From positions 3,596,001-3,660,000 of the forward strand of contig CAXXPD010000003.1 in the NCBI GenBank assembly GCA_963666415.2: a stretch of 64,000 nt of DNA, read 5' to 3'. Of the stretch, positions 23,620 through 31,848 are shown in pieces. Each line of letters starts with the position of its first letter. Position 1 is the stretch's first letter. The position numbers and the translations under genes are program-made. The notes beneath the pieces were generated by a model. That model did no database searches. It was not told the origin of the DNA and was given only the letters and a program-made list of their open reading frames with translations. This DNA is from Bin87 sp963666415 (GTDB lineage Bacteria > Chloroflexota > Dehalococcoidia > Lucifugimonadales > UBA3495).

Positions 23620-24414
23620 ATGAAACTGCGACTGGACGACGGCTGCGAGCTGTTCTACACCATCGACGACTTCACCGACCCGTGGACCGAGCCGCAAACG
23701 GTGCTGATGCACCACGGCATGGCCAAGAACCACAAGTTGTGGTTCGGCTGGGTGCCCATCATCGCGCGGCACTACCGGGTGATTCGCTACGATATGCGCG
23801 GGATGGGCCAGTCTCAGGTGCCCGATCCTGGCTACCCGTTTTCGGTGGACAACTTCGCCAAGGACCTGGCCGAGGTTGCCGACAAGCTGGGACTGGACAA
23901 GTTCCATTTGATCGGCGAGACGGTGGGCGGCAGCATTTCGATGCGCTATGCCACCATGCACCAGGAACGCTTGCTGTCTCTAACCGCCTGCACGTCGCCT
24001 ACCAGCTTCAACGACGCTCATCATGCCGAATCGGCGGTGCAGATTGAACACGACGGCATCGGCGCCTGGGTTGAGGGCAGCATCGGTCGCCGCCTGGACC
24101 CCCAGATCGTGGACCCGGCCTACACGCGCTGGTACGCCGAGCAGATGAAGGCGACCACCCCCCACGTGGTGGCTGGCTTCCAGGCCCAGGCATCCGGCGA
24201 TTTGCGCCCCTTGCTAAAGGACGTCCAGACGCCAGTGCTGATAATTGCGGCGGCGGCGTTGCGGGAGGAAGTGCTGGGTGATTTCCGAGGTGCATCCGAC
24301 GTGTTCCCCAATGGCCGTTCGGTGGTATTCCCCGGAGTGTACGGGTTCGTGCAGCACATCCTGCCGGTGCCGTGCGCCCGTGTCTGGCTGGATTTCGCCC
24401 AGAGCCTGGGATAA
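23620..24414 (+). CDS. Alpha/beta hydrolase, enol-lactonase-like, atypical nucleophile elbow
   Basis: The 264-residue protein has the alpha/beta hydrolase layout: oxyanion loop TVLMHHGMAKN, RYDMRGMGQSQVPDPGYP typical of PcaD-like lactonases, and a candidate catalytic His in YGFVQHILP. The nucleophile elbow reads LIGETVGGSIS where GxSxG is expected, putting Thr (or no nucleophile) at the catalytic site. A different chemistry, or non-hydrolytic use as in cofactor-free dioxygenase relatives, is possible. It follows the CMD gene by 84 bp. GGAGG lies upstream of the ATG. Confidence 0.8.
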   Translation: MKLRLDDGCELFYTIDDFTDPWTEPQTVLMHHGMAKNHKLWFGWVPIIARHYRVIRYDMRGMGQSQVPDPGYPFSVDNFAKDLAEVADKLGLDKFHLIGETVGGSISMRYATMHQERLLSLTACTSPTSFNDAHHAESAVQIEHDGIGAWVEGSIGRRLDPQIVDPAYTRWYAEQMKATTPHVVAGFQAQASGDLRPLLKDVQTPVLIIAAAALREEVLGDFRGASDVFPNGRSVVFPGVYGFVQHILPVPCARVWLDFAQSLG

Positions 24415-24478
24415 AGTGGCCGTCCGGTTTCTGGACGGGGCGAAATTCCAAATGCTGGTTGCAGCGTAACCTTTCGGG

Positions 24479-25228
24479 ATGGCGGACTACGCAACTGACA
24501 AAGCCCGGGGCGCCGACGGGCCCGCGTATCAAACGCAGGATGACGTTAACGGCGCCGGCGAGGCCGACTTAGGTAGCAACCCTTCGACCAACCTGGAGGG
24601 GCTTTTGCAACGCCGAATGCGCGACGACCGGGGACGTTACAGGTCCCGCTTGCTGGCCCGTGGCGAATTTCAGGTGCTGCCCCGGCGGGTCAGCAGGAGG
24701 CTGCACCTGCCGCCATTCATCGAGCTGTATGACGTCCGGTTTTTCCGGTTTCACAAGGATTACTTGTGGCAGTCGGGCCTCGCGGTTTTAGCGATCCTGG
24801 GTGTTCTGCTGCTGGTGGACTCCGTGGCCGACGCCGCCCTTGCCGCCGGGTTGGGCTCCAGTGCGGTGATCGTATTCGTGCACCCCACGTCCCGGAGCGC
24901 CAGCCTGCGGAACCTCATCGGCGGCCATGTGCTCGGGTTGATGGTCGGAGCATTGGCGTCGTTCCTGTTATTTCAATCCGGCTGGCTGCCGGTGGCTGCC
25001 GACCTCTCCCACTGGGCTGCCGACGTCGTCGCCGCCGGTGTGTTGGGCGTGGTGATCGTCCTGATGGCCGCCACTGATACGGAACACGCGCCGGCCGCCG
25101 CAACGGCGCTGGGATTCGCGTTGCAAAGCCTGGCCTGGCAGATGGTGATATTGTTCATCGCTGCCGTGCTGGTGCTGGCCTTAGCCAAGGTCGTGCTGCG
25201 AAACCGCCTGCAAGACCTCATCGACTAG
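24479..25228 (+). CDS. HPP-family integral membrane protein
   Basis: The 249-residue protein has a ~95-residue charged N-terminus (QRRMRDDRGRYRSRLLARGE) followed by four to five hydrophobic segments, for example SGLAVLAILGVLLLVD and MVILFIAAVLVLALAKVVL. The signature regions GSSAVIVFVHPTSRSAS with NLIGGHVLG and EHAPAAATALGFAL correspond to the HPP family, the second with Ala replacing the first Pro of HPP. Some HPP proteins transport nitrite; others are undefined. The start at ATG 24479 lacks a strong ribosome site, so the long N-terminus is less certain. Confidence 0.8.
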   Translation: MADYATDKARGADGPAYQTQDDVNGAGEADLGSNPSTNLEGLLQRRMRDDRGRYRSRLLARGEFQVLPRRVSRRLHLPPFIELYDVRFFRFHKDYLWQSGLAVLAILGVLLLVDSVADAALAAGLGSSAVIVFVHPTSRSASLRNLIGGHVLGLMVGALASFLLFQSGWLPVAADLSHWAADVVAAGVLGVVIVLMAATDTEHAPAAATALGFALQSLAWQMVILFIAAVLVLALAKVVLRNRLQDLID

Positions 25229-25337
25229 CTTCAAACGCGGGGGTTGGCGGGCGACGCCTACGTTGGTTCCGGGCGTGTGCTACTATTGCGGTGTTGGGAG
25301 GACGCAGGAAGGGCGCATCGATCGCGGGAGCAGCAGC

Positions 25338-25664
25338 ATGGATCCCATAAAAATCACCGCCAAAGTCGAAAAGGACGGCACGGTTACCGTATGCGACTTG
25401 CCGTTCGCCGAGGGAACGATGGTCGAGGTTACGGTGTCCGAACCGAAGACCGCGCCACCCGAAATCGCCGGCGAACACTCACCGGGTTGGGTTCCACCTC
25501 ATCCCAATAAAGGCATGTTGCTCTGGTACGACCGTCCGTTTGACTCCGCATTTACCGATGACCCGGCAATTCCCGCAGAGCCGAACCCCAACAAGGGTAA
25601 ACTGCTTCGGTACGACCGCCCTTTCGATTCTGCATTCACCGATGAAGAGTTGAACCAACTCTAG
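25338..25664 (+). CDS. Antitoxin-like small protein with an internal duplication
   Basis: The 108-residue protein begins ITAKVEKDGTVTVCDLPFAE, a beta-hairpin pattern found at the start of many VapB-like or AbrB-like antitoxins next to PIN toxins. It then repeats a ~20-residue segment twice (PNKGMLLWYDRPFDSAFTDD, PNKGKLLRYDRPFDSAFTDE) and ends in EELNQL. ATG 25338 follows GGGAGCAGCAGC. The next gene is a PIN fragment, which supports a decayed toxin-antitoxin pair. The repeated segment could be the toxin-neutralising tail. The family was not firmly recognised. Confidence 0.55.
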   Translation: MDPIKITAKVEKDGTVTVCDLPFAEGTMVEVTVSEPKTAPPEIAGEHSPGWVPPHPNKGMLLWYDRPFDSAFTDDPAIPAEPNPNKGKLLRYDRPFDSAFTDEELNQL

Positions 25665-25688
25665 ACCGCCGGCTCATCAATTCACTAG

Positions 25689-25940
25689 TTGTCCTCATGC
25701 GTACCCACTTTATCCTGGCTCCGCGATAGTCTCCAGTACGCAAACGTACAATTGCTGCCCATTACCCCCGAAATCGCAGTGCGGGCGTACAGCTTGCCTG
25801 AACCATTCCACAGTGACCCGGCAGACCGGCGTGACCCGGCAGACCGGATGCTGGTTGCCACGGCGCTGGAGCATTCGAGCCCCCTTGTCACGTCCGACGA
25901 GCGAATCATTCTTTATCCCCACGCTTCCACCATCAATTGA
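25689..25940 (+). pseudogene. PIN-domain (VapC-type) toxin, C-terminal remnant
   Basis: The frame carries the second half of a VapC: VQLLPITPEIAVRAYSLPEP, then DPADRMLVATALEHSSPLVT and SDERIILY. The third and fourth acidic positions (DPADR, TSDERI) are visible but the N-terminal half with the first catalytic Asp is absent. A 15-bp in-frame tandem duplication gives DPADRRDPADR. The upstream sequence TCATGCGTACCCACTTT matches the outer flank of R130 copies, so an R130 event may have removed the N-terminus. Probably inactive. Confidence 0.7.
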
Positions 25941-25954
25941 CGAGGACTGTCTTT

Positions 25955-27367
25955 ATGCCCGATTCCATCTCTCGCCAGCTGGCCCGTTGGGCCGTGAACC
26001 TATCGTCCGAAGAGCTGCCGCCGGCCGCCGTGGACAAGATGCAAACTTCGCTGCTGCATGGCGTGGTTGTCGCCATCATTGGCGCCGGCACACATCATGG
26101 CAAGGCGGCGGTACAACTGACGTTGGCGGAGGAGAGTTCGTCCCACGGCGCCAGCATCCTGGCTCACGGCGGGCGCGCTACCCGTTACGGGGCGGCGTTC
26201 GCCAACAGCAAGCTGATGCACGCCACCAACCAGGCCGACTCTTACCGGATGCTGACCCACCCGGGGCCGTGCATCATACCGGCGGCGTTGGCGTCGGCCC
26301 AGCTCGGCGGAGCAACGGGGGCCGAGCTGTTAACCGCAATGTCTGCCGGCTACGAGGTTGAGTCTCGTATCGCCGGCGACTTTATCGCATCGACGCAGGC
26401 GCGCGGTTTCCGCTCCAGCCCGGTATATGGCACCCTGGGCGCAGCGGTAGCCACGGGAAAATTGCTGGGCCTGACCGAAGACCAGATGGTTACGGCCATC
26501 GCGCTGGCGTGCACGTTTACCGCCGGCACCAACGAGGGGCCGCGTTCGGGCGGGCGGGAAATGATGTTCCACGAACCGCAGTCCACGCGCAGCGGCATCA
26601 TGGCGGCCCTGCTGGCCCGGGAGGACGTGAGTGGGTCGGAAGAGGCTCTGGAAGGGCCGGCCGGTTTCTACAACGCCTTCACCGGAAACAACCGGGGCGA
26701 ACTGTCCTACGTGTTCACCGGGTCGCAGCAGGTTGACTTCGAGCCGGTAACGGAAGGGCTGGGCGAACGCTGGGAGCTGCTGCACACGGTGCTCAAGATG
26801 TACCCCACTGCGGGTTACAACTGCCCGGTAATCGACCTGATGGCCGACATACGGCGCGCGCACGACCTGTCCATCGACGACATTGAACGCATCACCATAG
26901 ACATGAACTGGCTGGAGACCCTGTACCCGTCGCCCGCCTTCCCCAATGCTGCCCGTGGTCGGGCCATCGTGGGCAGCACCCACTACTTTACCGCCTATGT
27001 TGCGGTCAACGGGTCGTACCCTCCCCTGCGCACGCGCATAGACCCGGGCGACGACTCAGACGCCGCCGGCGTGGAGAACCACGACGCGGTGGTGAAATTG
27101 ATGGCCAAAGTGGAAACCGTGGGCCACAAAGACCGCCGCGCCTTCGCACCGCGCATCACCATCGAGATGGCCGGCGGCACCAGCTATCAGGGCGAATACG
27201 AGGGCACCGAGCTGGAGTGGGGTCTGGATGCCGAAGTGGAACGGCTGCGACCCCTCTTCTCGGCCATCGACTGGCCCGACACCAAGCTGGAATCGGTAGT
27301 GTCCGCAGTGCGCGGCATTCCCAACGCGGCGGACCTGACCGAGTTGGTGAGGGCGGCCACGCCGTAA
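25955..27367 (+). CDS. MmgE/PrpD family protein
   Basis: The 470-residue protein has the MmgE/PrpD order: AVNLSSEELPPAAVDKMQTS, GRATRYGAAFANSKLMHATN, HPGPCIIPAALASAQ, GAELLTAMSAGYEVESRIAG, RGFRSSPVYGTLGAAVATGK, MYPTAGYNCPVIDLMAD. The family includes 2-methylcitrate dehydratase and aconitate decarboxylase; many members in heterotrophic Chloroflexi have unknown acids as substrates. ATG 25955 is used because GAGGA lies upstream; a TTG extension to 25937 is possible. It starts 14 bp after the PIN remnant and is followed by an R130 copy and an SDR gene. Confidence 0.88.
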   Translation: MPDSISRQLARWAVNLSSEELPPAAVDKMQTSLLHGVVVAIIGAGTHHGKAAVQLTLAEESSSHGASILAHGGRATRYGAAFANSKLMHATNQADSYRMLTHPGPCIIPAALASAQLGGATGAELLTAMSAGYEVESRIAGDFIASTQARGFRSSPVYGTLGAAVATGKLLGLTEDQMVTAIALACTFTAGTNEGPRSGGREMMFHEPQSTRSGIMAALLAREDVSGSEEALEGPAGFYNAFTGNNRGELSYVFTGSQQVDFEPVTEGLGERWELLHTVLKMYPTAGYNCPVIDLMADIRRAHDLSIDDIERITIDMNWLETLYPSPAFPNAARGRAIVGSTHYFTAYVAVNGSYPPLRTRIDPGDDSDAAGVENHDAVVKLMAKVETVGHKDRRAFAPRITIEMAGGTSYQGEYEGTELEWGLDAEVERLRPLFSAIDWPDTKLESVVSAVRGIPNAADLTELVRAATP

Positions 27368-27425
27368 ATCGGCCACTGAGCCATCAGTTCGTCAAGAGAC
27401 TAACACTTCTCATGCGTACCCACTT

Positions 27426-27534
27426 TGTCATTGCGAGCGTAGCGTGGCAATCCCGTCGCCATAGCAACGGCGGTTCGTCGACGTGTCTTTAGCCTCATCG
27501 AGATTGCCACGTCGCTATGCTCCTCGCAATGACA
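27426..27534. repeat. R130 element, copy 3 (109-bp variant)
   Basis: Ends TGTCATTGCGAG / CTCGCAATGACA. The internal CCCGAGCTCGTCGAGGGA block is missing, giving the shorter 109-bp class. Left flank CATGCGTACCCACTT. Confidence 0.9.
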
Positions 27535-27578
27535 GATTAAGTGGGCACGCGTGATATTAACACTTTTGGAGTATAAAA

Positions 27579-28371
27579 ATGTTGCCAGGATTGGAAGGTA
27601 AAGCCGCGTTGGTTACGGGCGGCAGCCGCGGTATCGGAAAGGCCATCGCCTATGCTTTGGCATCGGAAGGTTGCGCGGTGGCAATTTGTGCCCGAGGCGA
27701 GGAAGCGTTGCAATCCGCCGCCGCCGAAATCGGCGACGCTACCGGCGCGAAGGTCATCGCGGTGCGCGCCGACATGACCTCTCCGGAGGAGATCGTTGGC
27801 CTGGTTCAACAAACCGTGTCGGGCCTGGGTCGCCTGGATATTCTGGTGAACAACGCGGTGAACAGCACCAGCGACCGCGCCAGCCGCATCCCGGATGACG
27901 TCATCCTGAACCACATTACCACCAAGATAATGGGCTACATTCGCTGCGCGCGGGAATGTGTGCCGCACATGACGGCGGCCGGCGGCGGGCGCATCATCAA
28001 CATTGGCGGTATGGCGGCGCGCAATTCCAGCCCCACCAACCCAGGTTCGGGCGTCACCAATTCGGCCGTGTCCAACTATTCCAAGGCGCTGGCCGACGAC
28101 GTTGCAGGAGATGGCATCCTGGTGAACTGCATCCATCCCGGCAGCACGCGCACCGAGCGCTACATGGGGCTGGTGGCCGAGCGGGCCGCGCGCATCAACA
28201 GCACATCCGAGGCAGAGCTGGCTCAGTCAGTGGCCCAGATTCCCATTGGCCGCATGATTGAGCCGGAAGACATCGCCAACCTGGCCGCATTCCTGTGTTC
28301 CGACCTGGTCGGCTATCACCGGCCAGACCATCGCCGTGGACGGCGGCGGCGGCAAGGGCGTGCACTTCTAG
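27579..28371 (+). CDS. SDR-family oxidoreductase with a C-terminal frameshift
   Basis: The N-terminal cofactor motif TGGSRGIGKAIA, NNAVN, the active-site region and NYSKALADD identify a short-chain dehydrogenase/reductase. The usual YxxxK reads YSKAL preceded by SAVSN, so the catalytic Tyr-x-x-x-Lys is not standard. After LCSDLVGY the frame shifts; the alternative frame gives ITGQTIAVDGGGGKGVHF and a stop at 28369-28371, the normal SDR end. One base appears lost near 28315. This is either a sequence error or a recent mutation. Substrate unknown. Confidence 0.8.
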
Positions 28372-28423
28372 GCAACCCGATTGCCGGGTATTGCCGGCAT
28401 GGGTTTGGCGAGACGTGCCACGT

Positions 28424-28942
28424 CTAGGTAATGCCCATCTCCCGCAGCGCCACGGCAAACTTAGAGTCCAACACATAGGCGTCCTCGCCCTTGTCATAGA
28501 TGAGCGGGCGGGGCAGGTCCACCTCGCCGCGCCGCTTTCTGAGGCGATTCATGCTGTGCCCCTGGCTCGACAGCGAACCGGACAGCTCCCGCTGGGAAAG
28601 GTGCAGCGTGTGCATCAAATGGGTACGCTTCTGCATATGATTCGGGGAGCGGGACACCCGCAACATGGCCTGTCGCGCCGTATCAGAGAGGTTGCGCCAG
28701 AAGGTGTTGACGTAGCTGATGTTCCAATCGGTCAGCGGCAACTGCGGCGGCGGTACCGGGGCGGAGAAGGCTGCGGACGCTGACGCCGCGACGTCGGCTT
28801 TCGGCGGGGGCGCTGACTCGGCGGGCATTGGCGAACTGACTGGCTGCGGCTGACTGGCGATATTACTGCCACCGGCAATCTGGCCTATCATCGCCATTAC
28901 TTCGCCAATATCTCCTTCAATCGTTACCGTAACACTTGCCAA
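28424..28942 (-). CDS. Hypothetical protein, Pro/Ala linker plus conserved C-terminal domain
   Basis: I do not recognise the family. An N-terminal ~28 residues (ASVTVTIEGDIGEVMAMIGQ) are followed by a Pro/Ala/Ser-rich linker, then a compact helical domain: WNISYVNTFWRNLSDTARQ, LMHTLHLSQRELSGSLSSQG, NRLRKRRGEVDLPRPLIYDK. The last part looks winged-helix-like, so DNA binding is possible. The TTG at 28942 has AGGAG 9 bp upstream and is preferred; an in-frame GTG extends to 28966. Convergent with the SDR gene. Confidence 0.6.
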   Translation of the reverse strand: MASVTVTIEGDIGEVMAMIGQIAGGSNIASQPQPVSSPMPAESAPPPKADVAASASAAFSAPVPPPQLPLTDWNISYVNTFWRNLSDTARQAMLRVSRSPNHMQKRTHLMHTLHLSQRELSGSLSSQGHSMNRLRKRRGEVDLPRPLIYDKGEDAYVLDSKFAVALREMGIT

Positions 28943-29071
28943 ACCATTACTCCTGCTCACCCACACCTGAACTCGACCATGTGTACGCCGCTACTGGGTG
29001 TTTGTGCATCAGAGGCTACATTACCAGACTCTGCAAAACAAGTGGCGTTTCGGGCTGATGTGTACCCACTT

Positions 29072-29201
29072 TGTCATTGCGAGCGTAGCGTGGCAATTCC
29101 GTCGCCGTAGCAACGGCGGTTCGTCGACGTGTGTTCAGTCTCATCGAGATTGCCACGTCCCTCGACGGGCTCGGGATAAGCGGGCGCTCCTCGCAATGAC
29201 A
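29072..29201. repeat. R130 element, copy 4, with extended inverted ends
   Basis: The inverted similarity continues outward into TGTACCCACTT on the left and GTGGGTACGCG on the right, making terminal repeats of about 25 bp. This shows that the full element is probably longer than 130 bp. Confidence 0.9.
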
Positions 29202-29265
29202 ATGTGGGTACGCGTGAGGCGTTTTCGGGGCAGCTTTACTCTTGGGCAATACCAGGCTGGCACGA

Positions 29266-30207
29266 CTATTCCTGCAACGCCAGCAACAATGCAGACTCCA
29301 GCACATCGGGCGGTACGTATTGCTCGAAGCGCGCGGCAATGCGCCCGTCGCTGCCAATCACGAATGTCCACGGCTCGGTAACCAGTCCCCATTCGTCCAC
29401 GGCTGGCACCAGCTCTTTGGCTGGCTGGCTGGGTTCGATGAGGTGTGGGTCTTTGTACACTTCCACGTGAACGAAATTAGCGCGCCCCGGGTAGCGGGCC
29501 GCCAGTGTCGACAGTTCGGAAACCTGTGGGCCGCAGGTCGCCGTTACACAGAAGGCCGGCGTCGAGAACGCAATCACGGCCGGCTGGCCGGCGCGCACGG
29601 CGTCAGCCACCGACAGCTGGTACAACGCCGGGTCTGGCTGCGGGCTGCTGCTGATGGTGTGCAGGTCGGGGGCGCTGCCGACCGTTGGGGTGTTGGACAG
29701 CGGAGCAGGATCGCCGATGAAAGGGGAACGGTGTTCGTCAGCCACGGATACCACCGCGCCGATGGTCAAGCTCTCCTCGGCCTGGTCGCCGCCACCGTAG
29801 TCGAAGGTTGCGTGAATTTCCCAGATGCCGGGTGAGCCTGGGTTGGCGGTGCCGGCTTCGTCGAACGACACATCGGCGATAAAGATGCCGCGTCGCCACT
29901 CCGGTGGCCAAGGTTCGTAGTGCGCGGTGGTGCGGTGGCGCACCTGGCCGGTGGCTGCATCCGGTTCGTAAAACACCGCGCGCAGGGCCACAGAGTCGGG
30001 GCGCACCGGCATATAGTCCCGGTCAACCAACCCGAAGGCAACCCGATTATTCCCCACCGCCAGGTCGCCGGTCGACACCACCAGGCTGACTGGAGGGCCG
30101 CCGGCCGGTTCATTCAGCACATTGGGCTGAGTTGTCGGGGCGGCGCAAGCGGTGGCGAGCAGCAGGCACGCCGCTAGCAAGCAGCAAGAAAACACGGTAC
30201 GCATCAT
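29266..30207 (-). CDS. Lipoprotein with thioredoxin-like (TlpA/SCO1-type) domain
   Basis: ATG at 30207 gives a signal MRTVFSCCLLAACLLLATAC, a clear lipobox with Cys anchor. A beta-rich domain of ~130 residues follows (VSLVVSTGDLAVGNNRVAFG, GIWEIHATFDYGG). The C-terminal thioredoxin-like domain is PAVIAFSTPAFCVTATCGPQ, VHVEVYKDPHLIEPS, TEPWTFVIGSDGRIAARFEQ. The CxxxxC spacing in FCVTATC is wider than the CxxC of classical TlpA and may suit metal handling. 313 residues. Exported and membrane-tethered; a redox or metal-delivery role is inferred. Confidence 0.8.
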   Translation of the reverse strand: MMRTVFSCCLLAACLLLATACAAPTTQPNVLNEPAGGPPVSLVVSTGDLAVGNNRVAFGLVDRDYMPVRPDSVALRAVFYEPDAATGQVRHRTTAHYEPWPPEWRRGIFIADVSFDEAGTANPGSPGIWEIHATFDYGGGDQAEESLTIGAVVSVADEHRSPFIGDPAPLSNTPTVGSAPDLHTISSSPQPDPALYQLSVADAVRAGQPAVIAFSTPAFCVTATCGPQVSELSTLAARYPGRANFVHVEVYKDPHLIEPSQPAKELVPAVDEWGLVTEPWTFVIGSDGRIAARFEQYVPPDVLESALLLALQE

Positions 30208-30311
30208 GTTATTGAGGTTGCCACGACGCGCTGGCGTTGGCAAGGGCGAAAACCCTTGCCCTGGCCGCCCGTCATCAATCAAGGACACGATTCCGCAACC
30301 TATCTTTGATC

Positions 30312-30420
30312 TGTCATTGCGTGGAGCACAGCCGTGTGGCAACCTCGATGAGGTTGAACATAGGTCGGCGAACCGCCGTTGCTATTGCGACCGGATCGCC
30401 GCGCTCCGCTCGCAATGACA
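30312..30420. repeat. R130 element, copy 5 (109-bp variant)
   Basis: TGTCATTGCGTGG at the left and CTCGCAATGACA at the right. The interior is shorter, with several substitutions (GAACATAGGTCGGCG). Confidence 0.85.
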
Positions 30421-30640
30421 CAGTGGGGGCGCATGAGATCGTTGCGTGGAGCGTGGCGAGATGGCAGTCGTGGCCCGCGCATGACCACCGTCGCTTCCGT
30501 ACGTTTCTGGGCTCCGGCCTGCGCTGGAACGACGGTTTTGCAGAAGTTTCATCGAGGGCGTGGGGGCTGGTTCAGAGTCGTTGCGTGGTGGTCTATAATC
30601 ACGGTGTGATCCACGATACTTGATACTTGTTGAGGAGATT

Positions 30641-31678
30641 ATGCGGTTCGGTTCTTTCGTATTTCCGGTTAGCCACCATCCTGAAAACGACTCGGCGGTG
30701 ATTGACAGCACGCTGGACGAGATTGTGCTCGCCGAACAGATTGGTATGCATTCGGTATGGCTCACCGAGCACCACTTCGACGGCGCCGCCGCCCACGCTG
30801 ATCCGTTGGTACTGGGGGCCGCCGTGGCCGCGCGCACCACGCATCTAAAAATTGGCTTTGCCGTGGTTGAACTGGCCTTCCACCATCCCGTGCGGCTGGC
30901 GGTGCAAACCTCGCTGCTGGACAACCTTAGCCACGGGCGGCTGATCGTCGGGCTGGGGCGCGGCTCGGCGTACAACCACTATGAGTATGTGGGTTTTGGC
31001 CTCACCATGGAGAAAGGCATCGCGCGGCTGGATGAGGCCGAGCAGTTGCTGGTGGAGGCCTGGACATCCGAGGACCTTTCGCACCGGGGCGCAACGTGGG
31101 ACGTAGAATTTCCGCTGCTGCGGCCGCGTCCGTATCAGAAGCCCCATCCGCCGCTGATTCGCGCCTGCATCAGCGAAGCCTCTGCTGTCAGTATGGCTAA
31201 AATCGGTCGGCCCATTATGATTGGCATTCAGACCCTCGAAACACTGCAGGCGCGCCTGGAGCGGTACCGCGAAACCATGCTGGACTCGGGGTTCACCGAG
31301 GCGGAGACCAAGGCGACGCTGGATCAGTGCTGGGCGTCCCGCGACCTGTTTGTGGCCGACAGTTACGGCGAGGCCGTGGAGATAGCCGAGGCCGGTTTCG
31401 AGCGGGAGCGCACCCACTTCCGCCGCGCCCGCGAACTGTACAACCCCGACGGCTTCCCGCCTCCTGATCCCAACCGGCCCATCCCGGCCGGCGAGAGTCT
31501 GGAGCACTCGTTCATCATGGGCACGCCGTCGCAGGTGGCAGAGCAGGTTGCGGCCATGCGCGACATCGGCGTCCGCAACCTCATGTTCAAGCTGAATACG
31601 GGGGAGATGGACACGCAGCGGGTGCAGAAGTCGATGCGTATGCTGGGCGAGCAGGTGATGCCGAAGTTTGTCGGGTAG
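30641..31678 (+). CDS. Luciferase-like (LLM) flavin-dependent monooxygenase 3
   Basis: The 345-residue protein starts MRFGSFVFPVSHHPENDS with GAGGAG 7 bp upstream. Family motifs are MHSVWLTEHHFDGAAAHADP, TSLLDNLSHGRLIVGLGRGS and RPYQKPHPPLIRACISEAS. The H-H-F-D segment after the barrel's second strand resembles alkanal-type monooxygenases. It is more similar to LLM 1 (6824) than to LLM 2. Single gene, downstream of an R130 copy and followed by three CTCTCCC palindromes. Substrate unknown. Confidence 0.88.
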   Translation: MRFGSFVFPVSHHPENDSAVIDSTLDEIVLAEQIGMHSVWLTEHHFDGAAAHADPLVLGAAVAARTTHLKIGFAVVELAFHHPVRLAVQTSLLDNLSHGRLIVGLGRGSAYNHYEYVGFGLTMEKGIARLDEAEQLLVEAWTSEDLSHRGATWDVEFPLLRPRPYQKPHPPLIRACISEASAVSMAKIGRPIMIGIQTLETLQARLERYRETMLDSGFTEAETKATLDQCWASRDLFVADSYGEAVEIAEAGFERERTHFRRARELYNPDGFPPPDPNRPIPAGESLEHSFIMGTPSQVAEQVAAMRDIGVRNLMFKLNTGEMDTQRVQKSMRMLGEQVMPKFVG

Positions 31679-31683
31679 GAGAC

Positions 31684-31848
31684 GGCCCTCACCCCCGGCC
31701 CCTCTCCCGACGGGAGAGGGGAGGCCCAACAGTAACGGCGAGGATTTTTCACCCTCACCCTAGCCCTCTCCCATCGAGGGAGAGGGGATTGCGGCCTGCC
31801 TTTGCAATTGCCACGCTGCCCCCTCTCCCCTTGTGGGAGAGGGGACTA
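31684..31848. repeat. Three CTCTCCC...GGGAGAG palindromes
   Basis: Units at about 31684-31719, 31749-31788 and 31818-31848 each hold CTCTCCC, a short loop and GGGAGAGG, often preceded by CACCCTCACCC. They fill the gap between two convergent genes, where they could act as bidirectional terminators. Confidence 0.85.
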
